Source of the DNA: Terriglobus roseus
GTDB taxonomy: Bacteria; Acidobacteriota; Terriglobia; Terriglobales; Acidobacteriaceae
Direction of reading: 5' to 3'
Assembly (NCBI RefSeq): GCF_900102185.1
Contig: NZ_LT629690.1
Location: forward strand, 992,001-1,056,000
DNA length: 64,000 nucleotides
The notes beneath the pieces are model-generated. The model was not told where the DNA came from and searched no databases. It worked only from the letters and a program-made list of their open reading frames with translations. A program made the translations under genes and the position numbers. Shown in pieces: positions 17,115 to 25,793 of the stretch; the first letter of the stretch is position 1; each line of letters starts with the position of its first letter.

Positions 17115-19997
17115 TCAGAAGCTGATACGCAATGCAAGCTGCACGCTACGAGGATCCCCAACAGCCGTTGCCTGTCCAAAGGTAGCATTTGCAGTTGTGG
17201 GATAAGAACCTGTGCCCCACGTCGCATTCGGGATCATATCGTTGCGATGGTTCAATACATTAAAGGCTTCGGCGATTGTCTCCAACCGCCACCGATCCGT
17301 CACTGCAAAGGTGCGGCTAAGTCGCGTATTTAGGTTGAAAAAATCAAAGCCAGTACCTGTATTGCGTCCAATCATGGCTCCCCTGAGCGCCTCCGTGCAA
17401 GGATTTGTTCCGGCATTGGCCGTGAGGCTGTAACCAACTGCGCAAGGACGTTGTGTTGTTTGTTGCTTTGTTTGACCGCCGGTCACAATGTTGAACGGCA
17501 GGCGCGAGTAATACTGCAGAATGCCCCCTAACTTCCAACCGTGTGTCACGTGATTCCATGTGTTGTGTGAAGGAGACGTCGGAGAATTTAGTGTTGCGTC
17601 GAATACGACTCGATGGCGTTGGTCATCGTCGGAACGGCCACGATCTACGTTGAAGTCGAAGTTGTTGCTGGGAGAACTGAAGAAGAACTCGCCGACATTG
17701 TCCATGGCTTTGGACCATGTATACGAGATGCGTACGTTGCCCCAGGCGACGGGACGCTCGACGAACGATACGGCAAGCCCGTCATATGATGAGTCGAAGC
17801 GCCCATCATATGGCTTGATATTGCCGCGTGTGCTGTCAGGGCGGCTTCCATCAATGTTGATGTTTGTGTTGTAAGACGATAGCAGATGCAATCCACGGGA
17901 ATGCTGATAACTGATCCCGAGAGACCCCGTACGGAATAGCTGCTGCTCCACACCGATGCTTGCCTGTTCGGAATAAGCATTCGAAATACCACGGTTCATC
18001 AAGGCGTAGCTGATCTTCGAGCCTGGATTTGGTGTAGTGGAAACATTAGGGAAGGCTGGCGCACCGGTATCGGTAGGGACGTAGCTGTATTGCAGAAGGC
18101 GTCCCTGAGAGGGATCGATGCTGTTATTCGCAGACAGTAACGCATTCGCGAGTGCGCGCAAGGGAATGCGGTCATAAAACAATCCGTAGCTTCCGCGGAT
18201 TACCGTAGTGCGGTTCCTAAAGGGAGACCATGCAAAACCCACCCGCGGAGATAGATTATTCGTGTCGGTTTGGATGGTCTTTAGGAACTGAAGATCGTAA
18301 CGAATCCCGATGTTCACTGTAAGCGCTTGTGTCGCTTTCCATTCATCCTGTGCATAGAAGCCGATGTTCGGATTGTTCTGTTGTATGAGGGGTGTTCCAA
18401 AATTCTGCGCGTATGACGAATACGTAGTGACACCAGACTGAAATGCACTCAGCGATGCGAAGGTATAAGAGCCCGCGATCGCCATAGGAAATGTAATTGT
18501 GTCGTCGTTAAATAGGAAATCAGCTCCCGTTTTAAAGGTGTGCTCTCCCCGTTGCAGCACAAGATTATCGACTACCTCGTAAAGAAGGTTTTTCCTTGCT
18601 GTCGGTGAAGATGAGAATCGACCAAATGTTGCTACGCCGCTGATTACCACTGCAGGACTATTTTGAGTATTTGACGGAGCATTCAAGCTATCCCATGTGA
18701 ACTGGCCACGCGTTTCATTAAACGTACGAGGTGAAAGCATGGCCACATTGCTGATAGCAACGGTATGGTTTGTATCCATCACAGCGGTGCCGTAACTCAC
18801 ATCGGCAAGTGCGCCCGCACCGCGTGCATTGATTGCGTTTAAGCGGTAGTAGCTATAACGTGCGACGAACTGGTCTGCATCGTTAAACCGATGGTCGAGA
18901 CGAATGAATGCGTTATCAGTGTGAACTGTTGTTGGATAAAGCGTTGTGGGCCCGGAGCTCACGGTAAGACGCGGCCCCGCGAACCCAATCGCATTCAAAC
19001 GGGCATTTACAGCGGGGGCCTGGTTTGGGTTGATCGTGACGACTCCATTGGTATTCAGTCGTCGGCCTTCGTAGTTCCCAAAGAAGAAGGTGCGATCCTT
19101 CTTGAGAGGGCCTGACAGGCTTGCACCGTATTGGCTTTGTGTAAGTGGAAGCTTACTTTGAGAAAGCGCATTCGAAGCGTTAAGACGTTGATTTCGCAGG
19201 AAGCCGTACAGTGTTCCATGCAGATCATTGTCACCACTGCGAGTAACGATGTTGAAATAGCCTCCCATGGCACGGCCAAATTCGGCTTGTCCACCCGATG
19301 TAACCACTTGGAACTCGTGCACAACATCCATGCTGTACGAATTGCCTGTAAGGCCAGCAGCATCGTCGTTCGCAGAGAGTCCGTCAACAACGAAACTGTT
19401 TGAGAAGTTACGTTGGCTATTGATGGAATATCCCTGTCCAATGACGGGAGATGTTTCAGCGAATGTCTGTACGCTCGCAGTGTTTGTGGGGCTCACTCCT
19501 GGCGTAAGCAGTGCAAGATCCAGGTAGTTGCGTCCGCTATAGGGGAGCTGATTGACCTCTGCCTGGCTAACGGTTTCTGAAATCTGACTGCGGTTCTGTT
19601 CGAGAATTGGCGATTCCGCGATCACAGATAAAGTGGTAGCTTCAGTCCCCACGCTCATTTGGAGCGTGACGTCAAAGGAGCCTCCGACGGTGAGTTGTGT
19701 CGATGCAGAGATAGGGTTAAACCCCGAAGCCTGTGCGGTGATGGTGTAGCTTCCAGGAGCAAGATAAGGGATTCGAAAGCGTCCGCGGCTGTCTGTTGTT
19801 GCATTGAATTTAAGTTGCGTGGACGAAGCCACAGCAGATACTTGTGCTGCTGGAACGAGTGCACCGGTGCTATCGACGACGCGTCCGGTAAGGGAGCTGC
19901 TAGTAAGACTTTCCTGGCAAAGTGCAGGATTCGAGATTGCTACTGCCGCTATAGGAAAAAGGGCAGCAAGCACGAACGTGCGAGCAGGCCGAAACAT
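17115..19997 (-). CDS. Oar-type TonB-dependent outer-membrane receptor (metal-locus linked)
   Basis: A 960-residue receptor with signal peptide (MFRPARTFVLAALFPIAAVA, cleavage near ALCQ). The carboxypeptidase-regulatory-like domain is at about 35-120 (SLTGRVVDSTGALVPAAQVS), and the plug segment holds QLPYSGRNYLDLALLTPGVS and FNIVTRSGDNDLHGTLYGFL. A barrel ends in VQLALRISF. ATG 19997 is preferred since GGAG lies six bases before it; an ATG four codons earlier has no site. It follows the kinase, regulator and Cys/His protein on one strand, 72 bases after the last, so it may be co-transcribed with them. Its ligand is unknown; neighbours hint at metal or envelope homeostasis. Confidence 0.9.
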   Translation of the reverse strand: MFRPARTFVLAALFPIAAVAISNPALCQESLTSSSLTGRVVDSTGALVPAAQVSAVASSTQLKFNATTDSRGRFRIPYLAPGSYTITAQASGFNPISASTQLTVGGSFDVTLQMSVGTEATTLSVIAESPILEQNRSQISETVSQAEVNQLPYSGRNYLDLALLTPGVSPTNTASVQTFAETSPVIGQGYSINSQRNFSNSFVVDGLSANDDAAGLTGNSYSMDVVHEFQVVTSGGQAEFGRAMGGYFNIVTRSGDNDLHGTLYGFLRNQRLNASNALSQSKLPLTQSQYGASLSGPLKKDRTFFFGNYEGRRLNTNGVVTINPNQAPAVNARLNAIGFAGPRLTVSSGPTTLYPTTVHTDNAFIRLDHRFNDADQFVARYSYYRLNAINARGAGALADVSYGTAVMDTNHTVAISNVAMLSPRTFNETRGQFTWDSLNAPSNTQNSPAVVISGVATFGRFSSSPTARKNLLYEVVDNLVLQRGEHTFKTGADFLFNDDTITFPMAIAGSYTFASLSAFQSGVTTYSSYAQNFGTPLIQQNNPNIGFYAQDEWKATQALTVNIGIRYDLQFLKTIQTDTNNLSPRVGFAWSPFRNRTTVIRGSYGLFYDRIPLRALANALLSANNSIDPSQGRLLQYSYVPTDTGAPAFPNVSTTPNPGSKISYALMNRGISNAYSEQASIGVEQQLFRTGSLGISYQHSRGLHLLSSYNTNINIDGSRPDSTRGNIKPYDGRFDSSYDGLAVSFVERPVAWGNVRISYTWSKAMDNVGEFFFSSPSNNFDFNVDRGRSDDDQRHRVVFDATLNSPTSPSHNTWNHVTHGWKLGGILQYYSRLPFNIVTGGQTKQQTTQRPCAVGYSLTANAGTNPCTEALRGAMIGRNTGTGFDFFNLNTRLSRTFAVTDRWRLETIAEAFNVLNHRNDMIPNATWGTGSYPTTANATFGQATAVGDPRSVQLALRISF

Positions 19998-20069
19998 GAA
20001 GATCTCCATGGGAAAAGGAAACGTGCCTTACACACGTCCTCTTCTCATGAAGTCAGTACGTGTGCGAAA

Positions 20070-20495
20070 TCAGGCCTGGAGGTGAGAAGGTGGTCCACGT
20101 TTCCCGTGGCTATAGGTCGCATCAGCGAGGGAATAGATCGAGATCTGTGGGAATAAGGCCGAACGCGTGGAGCGCGGCGTGACATTGCTTGAAAACGCAG
20201 TGGAAGCCAGGGCATCCACGTGAACAGCAGTCGATCCCAACACACCACAGCATGGGCAATGATCCATGCGTGAACGTAATTCAATATGCGAAGCATGCTC
20301 GGTGGGAACGGAATCATCCTGCATTGCCATGCAATGATGTTTGGCAGCCTTGCGGCAGCAGGCAGGCAGCGTCGACTCGCTACTGGTCGCAGCCAGGAGC
20401 GGCGGAACAAAGCTGAATCCAAAGACGATCAGCAACGCCAATGCAAGGAGCTTACGCAATGGCCTCAGTAGAGCATGATCGAGACGGAGATGCAA
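20070..20495 (-). CDS. Small exported Cys/His-rich protein, putative metal binding
   Basis: A 141-residue protein of no family I can name. A basic start and hydrophobic stretch (LLALALLIVFGFSFVPPLLA) act as a signal peptide or anchor. The mature part holds LPACCRKAAKHHCMAMQ and DHCPCCG, six Cys with nearby His and Met, as expected for soft-metal binding outside the cytoplasm. It resembles small DUF2946-type proteins seen near copper genes, but I am not certain of that. The start is TTG with AGGA just upstream. It begins 24 bases after the NtrC-type regulator and precedes the receptor, so it is likely part of the same transcript. Confidence 0.65.
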   Translation of the reverse strand: MHLRLDHALLRPLRKLLALALLIVFGFSFVPPLLAATSSESTLPACCRKAAKHHCMAMQDDSVPTEHASHIELRSRMDHCPCCGVLGSTAVHVDALASTAFSSNVTPRSTRSALFPQISIYSLADATYSHGKRGPPSHLQA

Positions 20496-20519
20496 TTATC
20501 CTGTTTACCTAATTGGAGT

Positions 20520-21920
20520 TCAGGCTCGAATATCGCGCATGGATGTGTCTGATTCGTGGCCAGATGCCAAGCCATGTTTCTCCATGCGATAAATCAATGT
20601 ACGGCGGCTGATATCGAGATATCGCGCCGCGTGTGTCTGATTGCCGTGAAACTTTTCAAGTGCGCGGCTGATCAGGTCTTTCTCTACCGCTTCCAGGCTG
20701 ATGCCCTCTTCCGGCAGATCGGGCCATAGCGACGGAGCCTGCTGTGATGGACGTGCAATTTCTTCCGGTAAATCGTCTTCCGTAATCAGGCTGTGTGTTG
20801 ACAGAACGATTAGACGTTCCAGAACATTTTCCATTTCGCGCACATTCCCTGGCCACCGATATCCCACGAGCCGTCTCAGAGCTCCTTGCGAGAGACTGAT
20901 GTCGTTCAGTCCATGGCGTTGGCGAGAGCGCTCGAACAACTCTGCAAGGAGCAAAGGGATATCTTCGCGCCGTTCTCGAATAGGAGGGATGAAGAGCGGA
21001 ACAACAGCAAGACGATAGTACAGATCTTCTCGAAAGGTTCCGTCTTCAACCATCGCTTGCAGGTTCCTATGAGTTGCAGCAATTACTCGAACATTGACCC
21101 GCGTCGGGTTGTTTGCGCCGATCTTGGAGATCTCACCTTCCTGCAATAAACGAAGAAGCTTCACCTGCGCGTCCAGAGGCAGTTCTCCGATTTCATCGAG
21201 GAATAGCGTTCCTCCATCCGCTGCTTCCACGCGTCCAAGGCGATCGCTTATGGCACCTGTAAAGGCCCCACGACGATATCCGAAGAGTTCTGACTCGACC
21301 AAATCGCGGGGGATCGCGCCACAATTGATGGCAACAAATGGACGATTATGCCTGCGGCTGTTGTGATGAATCGCGCGGGCAATCAGCTCTTTGCCTGTTC
21401 CTGTTTCGCCTTGAATCAGAACTGTGGCATCTCGCTCTGCCACTCGTGCAGCCTGATCAAGCACGCGAAGGAAGCTTTTCGATTGAGCGATGATGCCGCT
21501 AAATTCATAACGCTTGTCCAGCGCAGAGCGCAGAGTCCTCACTTCTTCCAGAAGATTCTGGCGCTCCATCGCACGACGTGCGACCAAAAGCAGTGCATCA
21601 AAATCCAGCGGCTTGGTCACATAGTCGTAAGCGCCGCTGCGCATCGCCTCAACAGCGCTTTCCACTGTTCCAAAAGCTGTCACGACAATGACCGTGGTCA
21701 TCAAGTTTTCGCGTTGAATAAAACCGAGAAGCTCCATACCGCTTGTGGGCATGCGGAGATCGGTGATGACAAGCGGTGGTCTCTCCGATGCCAAAAGCTT
21801 GCAGGCTTCGTCGCCATCACTTGCCAGTGTCACCTCATAGCCAGCTTCTTCAAGCTGTATTTGCATGACGCGGCGAAGACTACTGTCATCATCCACGACG
21901 AGAATATGATTGGGCCTCAT
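20520..21920 (-). CDS. NtrC-family sigma-54-dependent response regulator
   Basis: A 466-residue activator. The receiver has DDD at 10-12 and phosphoacceptor Asp54 (VITDLRMP). The AAA+ domain has Walker A GETGTGKELIA, the sigma-54 contact loop GAFTGA in GYRRGAFTGAISDRLG, Walker B GGTLFLDEIGEL, and the arginine-finger region RFREDLYYRL-like segment. A Fis-type helix-turn-helix ends it (GNQTHAARYLDISRRTLIYR). This is the ZraR/HydG/NtrC layout: when phosphorylated it remodels sigma-54 polymerase. It overlaps the kinase gene by four bases (ATGA). A sigma-54 promoter lies just beyond the kinase, facing the CzcCBA-like genes. Confidence 0.95.
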   Translation of the reverse strand: MRPNHILVVDDDSSLRRVMQIQLEEAGYEVTLASDGDEACKLLASERPPLVITDLRMPTSGMELLGFIQRENLMTTVIVVTAFGTVESAVEAMRSGAYDYVTKPLDFDALLLVARRAMERQNLLEEVRTLRSALDKRYEFSGIIAQSKSFLRVLDQAARVAERDATVLIQGETGTGKELIARAIHHNSRRHNRPFVAINCGAIPRDLVESELFGYRRGAFTGAISDRLGRVEAADGGTLFLDEIGELPLDAQVKLLRLLQEGEISKIGANNPTRVNVRVIAATHRNLQAMVEDGTFREDLYYRLAVVPLFIPPIRERREDIPLLLAELFERSRQRHGLNDISLSQGALRRLVGYRWPGNVREMENVLERLIVLSTHSLITEDDLPEEIARPSQQAPSLWPDLPEEGISLEAVEKDLISRALEKFHGNQTHAARYLDISRRTLIYRMEKHGLASGHESDTSMRDIRA

Positions 21921-23041
21921 GACGTAGCTCCCACGAGGTTGGATGGAATAGGTGTCACAGTCAATGGAAGTTGGAGAACGAAACAGGCGCCCCGGGGTGA
22001 GTTGGACCTATACGTGAGAGCGCCGGCATGTTGCGATGCGATTGTCGCTGCAATTGCCAGACCTAAACCTGTGCCGTTCGTTTTTGTTGTAAAGAAGGGA
22101 TCGAAGATTCGTTCTGCAACCTCTCCCGTGATTCCTTCGCCCTCGTCACTCACTTCAATGGCAAGATCAGTGACTGTGAGAGATGTTGTCATGTTCACGA
22201 CACCATCCTCTGGCGATGCCTGAATCGCATTCAGAAGCAAGTTCAGTAATAGTTGCCGGATCTGTTCTGGATCGCAGGTTATTCTCTGTGGCATCGTAAT
22301 CAGGTTCAGTTGCAGTTTGATATGGCGCTCAGTAGTCGCATGTTGTGCGAGTGAAGCGACAGAGCGCAGAAGATCGTTCGCTTCCACTTGTTGAAGTCGT
22401 GGGAGACGCGGCCTGGCGAAGATAAGAAAATTCGTGAGTAGCTTGTTCAGCCTCTGCGACTCTTTCGTGAGGATTTCAAGGCACTCCTTTTGGCTGCTCT
22501 CGGATGCCTGTCCACGGGAAAGAATGCCAGCAGCACCACTGATGCTCGCCAAGGGATTACGAATCTCATGAGCTAAACTGGCCGACAGTTGTCCCGCTGC
22601 AGTAAGTCTCTCTGTTTTCCGAAGACGTTCAATATTTTGCTGCAATTCGGAATGGACCGTCTCCAGTTCATGCTTGGTCGTTTCGACACGAATACGCAGT
22701 GCGCGTTCGCGGTCGGACAGAACCCCGGCGATGATGCCAGCAGCTCCAAATGTGCTCAATTCCACAATCTGGTCCTGCGCATCAGTTGGTGCGGCATGCC
22801 AATGGCGGTAGATAGAAGGTATCTGCAACACGATCGCAAAGAGAATTGTCTTGAGCGTTCCACGCCAACCGAAGAATAATCCAGCGAGCATGAAGGGAAG
22901 GATATTGAGGTGGTGGAGGATGTTATGAAGCCATTCTGCACGCGGTGGAATGATCCACGTAAAAACAGCCAATAGCACAACCAGGCACACGATCAGCACT
23001 GCCTTCATCCTGCTGGTTCGCATGCTCGGCATCGGCCTCAT
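21917..23041 (-). CDS. Membrane histidine kinase, partner of the NtrC-type regulator
   Basis: A 374-residue kinase. Hydrophobic segments at the start (VLIVCLVVLLAVFTWIIP; NILPFMLAGLFFGW; TILFAIVLQIP; FGAAGIIAGVL) give about four membrane helices with little periplasmic sequence. A coiled coil (about 120-155) leads to the H-box SASLAHEIRNPLASISGAAG, then N-box NLLLNAIQASP, DEGEGI, DPFFTTKTNGTGLGLAI. No PAS domain is seen. The longest frame opens at 23146; starts at 23041, 23032 or 23008 put the first membrane helix near the terminus and are more likely. The signal may be sensed in or at the membrane. Confidence 0.9.
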   Translation of the reverse strand: MRPMPSMRTSRMKAVLIVCLVVLLAVFTWIIPPRAEWLHNILHHLNILPFMLAGLFFGWRGTLKTILFAIVLQIPSIYRHWHAAPTDAQDQIVELSTFGAAGIIAGVLSDRERALRIRVETTKHELETVHSELQQNIERLRKTERLTAAGQLSASLAHEIRNPLASISGAAGILSRGQASESSQKECLEILTKESQRLNKLLTNFLIFARPRLPRLQQVEANDLLRSVASLAQHATTERHIKLQLNLITMPQRITCDPEQIRQLLLNLLLNAIQASPEDGVVNMTTSLTVTDLAIEVSDEGEGITGEVAERIFDPFFTTKTNGTGLGLAIAATIASQHAGALTYRSNSPRGACFVLQLPLTVTPIPSNLVGATS

Positions 23042-23236
23042 AACACTATTGTCCCACGCACCCTGTGAGCGCCAAGGCACTATCCGCTCGAGTCGTGCCG
23101 GGCGCGCGCGCCATCCTTGAGATACGAAGTGGGCTGAATAGAACACCGGCTTGGCCTGTGCAATTGAGTAGCCAATGCAGCGTACGTTTATCTCTTGGAT
23201 GATAGCGCCCGTACGCGTGATATCGATGCGCTATAC

Positions 23237-23264
23237 GGAACACTGCTGTCCCATATGGAACAGC
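23237..23264. promoter_or_regulatory. Palindromic site, candidate enhancer for the NtrC-type regulator
   Basis: GCTGTCCCATATGGAACAGC (23245-23264) is a 20-bp palindrome with one mismatched pair. A further GGAACA at 23237 makes an overlapping inverted pair with TGTCC at 23247. The centre is about 85 bases before the predicted sigma-54 start, the usual enhancer distance for NtrC-family proteins. Confidence 0.6.
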
Positions 23265-23313
23265 CAGGCATTCGAGATTGGCTGAGAATGCTGCTGTTTC
23301 GCTGATATGGCTT

Positions 23314-23328
23314 TGGCAAGCGGATTGC
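23314..23328 (+). promoter_or_regulatory. Sigma-54 promoter of the CzcCBA-like operon
   Basis: TGGCAAGCGGATTGC matches the -24/-12 pattern TGGCACG-N4-TTGC in 10 of 11 fixed positions and has the exact GG-to-GC spacing. Transcription should start near 23340, almost at the GTG codon at 23342. That implies a leaderless message or a start codon further in. It fits the neighbouring activator with a GAFTGA loop. Confidence 0.65.
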
Positions 23329-23341
23329 GATCACCCTGTAT

Positions 23342-24637
23342 GTGAACCGTTTTTGCATAGCTATAACGGGGGCTCTCGTTTCAGTCAGTCCTTTGCTCTC
23401 GGCACAATCTTTACCGCCTGGTGAGACAGCTGTAATCCCGAATTCCAAGACGGTCCTGTCGCTTACTTTGGATCAGGCGCTTGCTATGTCGCATGCCAAC
23501 AGTCCCCGACTCAAAGAGGCGGAGGCGAACGTCGCGGTAGCTAAGGCTGGGATCACCACGGCACGTGCTTACAGTAATCCCAACTTGGAAGTGTTCGCAG
23601 GACGGCAGTATGCACGCCCCATCGCCACACCTGGGGTACCGGGCCTGCTTCAGCACTATGCAGGATCGCAGACCATTGAGATTCCATCAGAACGTGGGGC
23701 GCGTCGTCGTGCTGCGGAGCACACAAGTGAAGCGAGCCATTGGGCCGGGCAGGGAATCCTTCGATCTGTCGATGCAGATACGCGGCATGCGTTTTATGAA
23801 GCTCTTCATCGAAGAGAGGAGATTGCGCATGCAAACGAGAATTTGCAGCTAGTTAGAGACTTGCTTCGACGCGTGACAGTAGAGGTCGATACAGGTGAAA
23901 AGGGAAAACTGGAATTAACGCGTGCAACCGCAGAACTTGCACGTGCCCAATTTGCTGTGGGCAGTGCGCAGTTGGAATATGCGCAAGCGATCGCACGCCT
24001 ACGAGCAGCGATCGCCGCCCCCGCGGGAATCGAACTCAACCCCCGAGGCGATATGGAGCCTCGTGTCGTGTTGCCTTCCTTCACTGACCTGCGTATGAGC
24101 GTGTTTCAATCGCATCCTGCTCTTCTGCAATCTGCGCAGGAACAGGAAGCGGCCAAGGCATCACTTGATCGGCAGAAGGCTCTGCGAATTCCTCAGCCAA
24201 CTGCGTTTGCTGAGTTCGAGAATCAGCCTGATCTTCGCTTCTGGAGAACCGGTATCACCGTGCCGCTACCACTCTTTGATCGTAGAAAAGGTGCGATTGA
24301 AGAGGCAAAAGCCACGATCGCGCGCACAGATGCAGTCCAAGAACAGCGACAGATCGAAATTACCTCCGCACTTGAGCATGCCTATGAGCAATATCAGTTG
24401 GCGGATCAACAGGTTTCCAGCCTTGAATCAGGACCTCTGAATGCCGCAGAGAGTGCTGTGACGGCCGCACAGTCTGCATATCGATTTGGTGAGCGTGGAA
24501 TCGTAGAGGTTTTGGATGCTCAACGAGTCCTCCAAAGCGTTCGAGGTGACTTACTTGACGCTCAGTACGCTCGCCAATCAGCTCTTGTCGACTTAGAAGA
24601 ACTTGGCGCGGTAGCGCCTTCGGGAGTTACACCGTGA
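23342..24637 (+). CDS. TolC-family outer-membrane channel of a metal RND system (CzcC/CusC-like)
   Basis: A 431-residue channel. Signal peptide RFCIAITGALVSVSPLLSAQ, then two helical repeats (LTLDQALAMSHANSPRLKEA; AEANVAVAKAGITTARAYSN) with the CzcC-like FRFWRTGITVPLPLFDRRKG-type motif seen here as RFWRTGITVPLPLFDRRKG. The start is GTG with no clear ribosome-binding site, and the predicted sigma-54 start point is only two bases upstream, so initiation is uncertain. The stop overlaps the adaptor start (GTGA). Confidence 0.9.
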   Translation: MNRFCIAITGALVSVSPLLSAQSLPPGETAVIPNSKTVLSLTLDQALAMSHANSPRLKEAEANVAVAKAGITTARAYSNPNLEVFAGRQYARPIATPGVPGLLQHYAGSQTIEIPSERGARRRAAEHTSEASHWAGQGILRSVDADTRHAFYEALHRREEIAHANENLQLVRDLLRRVTVEVDTGEKGKLELTRATAELARAQFAVGSAQLEYAQAIARLRAAIAAPAGIELNPRGDMEPRVVLPSFTDLRMSVFQSHPALLQSAQEQEAAKASLDRQKALRIPQPTAFAEFENQPDLRFWRTGITVPLPLFDRRKGAIEEAKATIARTDAVQEQRQIEITSALEHAYEQYQLADQQVSSLESGPLNAAESAVTAAQSAYRFGERGIVEVLDAQRVLQSVRGDLLDAQYARQSALVDLEELGAVAPSGVTP

Positions 24638-25791
24638 ACGTAAGAGTTTCAAGATTTCAGATGATGTGCCTGTGTTCTCTCGTATTGCTTGCGGGATGCA
24701 AGCAAAAGGTAGCAGGGAAGAATGCATCGCAACCTCAGGATCCCAATATTGTCACGGTGAATGCGGGGCTGTCGAGCAGTCTGAAGGTGGGCACAGCGCA
24801 AACTACCGAAGTAACGGGCACGCTTCAGGTCGCGGCACATATAGAAACGGATGCGCGGCGTATCGCGCGCGTAGGATCGCCTGTTGCTGGAAGAATTCTT
24901 CGACTGATCGTCTTCGAAGGGCAAAGAGTGAATGCTGGCGCTGTTCTCGCCACACTGCACAGCACCGATCTATCCGATGCTCAAATGCAGTTTATTAAGG
25001 CGGAATCACAGCAAGGACTCGCAGCAGCCGGAGTGGCGCGTGCTGAACAACTCGTCGCAGCTGATGTTATTGGTCGGGCCGAATTGGAGCGCAGGCGTGC
25101 AGAACAGTTGCAGGCGACGACAGAGGTTGCTGCGTATCGAACGCAATTACGGGGCCTTGGGATGACTGAGGCTCAGATTCATCAGATGGAGACAAACCGC
25201 AAACTCAGTGCTGATTATCCGATTGTCTCTCCGCGTTCTGGGATTGTGTTGAAACGTGACATCACAGTAGGACAGGTGGTCCAGCCTGCAGATCCGGCTT
25301 TTACCATTGCTGATCTTTCCAGCGTTTGGATCGTGGCCAATGTTCCTGAAGAAGAGGGCGCAGTGCTGCGTCAGGGAATGGAGGTAGCTGTTCGCGTACC
25401 TGCGCTGCGCACGGAAGAAATTCACGGCCGACTCAGTTATGTTTCTCCAATCGTAGACCCCAATACCAGAACCATTGCTGTTCGTATGGATGTTCCGAAC
25501 AGTGAGGGGTTGCTGAAGCCAGATCAACTTGCCAGCATGACCTTCACTGGAAGAAGCCAAAAGCAACTGACTGTCCCCAATACGGCTGTGGTGCGTGAAG
25601 AAGACAAAGATCATGTCTTCGTGCGCATTGGACCGGGGCGTTTCATTTTGCGTGAGGTGGTTCTAGGTGTGGAAGAGAATGATCGTCGCGCTGTTATCAG
25701 CGGTATCACGGCGACAGATTCCCTCGTCCTTGATGGAGCTTTCCATCTGAACAACCAGCGCAAGCAGGCGGCTATCAAGGGAGGCGAGTAA
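24634..25791 (+). CDS. RND periplasmic adaptor lipoprotein (CzcB/CusB-like)
   Basis: A 385-residue adaptor. Lipobox LLAGC at about 18-22 marks it as a lipoprotein. Barrel-sandwich halves are ARVGSPVAGRILRLIVFEGQ and YPIVSPRSGIVLKRDITVGQ, with a coiled-coil hairpin between. DLSSVWIVANVPEEEGAVLR and the beta-barrel section RLSYVSPIVDPNTRTIAVRM are typical of metal-efflux adaptors. GTG start overlapping the channel stop by four bases. No His- or Met-rich N-terminal extension is seen, so the metal cannot be guessed from it. Confidence 0.92.
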   Translation: MNVRVSRFQMMCLCSLVLLAGCKQKVAGKNASQPQDPNIVTVNAGLSSSLKVGTAQTTEVTGTLQVAAHIETDARRIARVGSPVAGRILRLIVFEGQRVNAGAVLATLHSTDLSDAQMQFIKAESQQGLAAAGVARAEQLVAADVIGRAELERRRAEQLQATTEVAAYRTQLRGLGMTEAQIHQMETNRKLSADYPIVSPRSGIVLKRDITVGQVVQPADPAFTIADLSSVWIVANVPEEEGAVLRQGMEVAVRVPALRTEEIHGRLSYVSPIVDPNTRTIAVRMDVPNSEGLLKPDQLASMTFTGRSQKQLTVPNTAVVREEDKDHVFVRIGPGRFILREVVLGVEENDRRAVISGITATDSLVLDGAFHLNNQRKQAAIKGGE

Positions 25792-25793
25792 GT

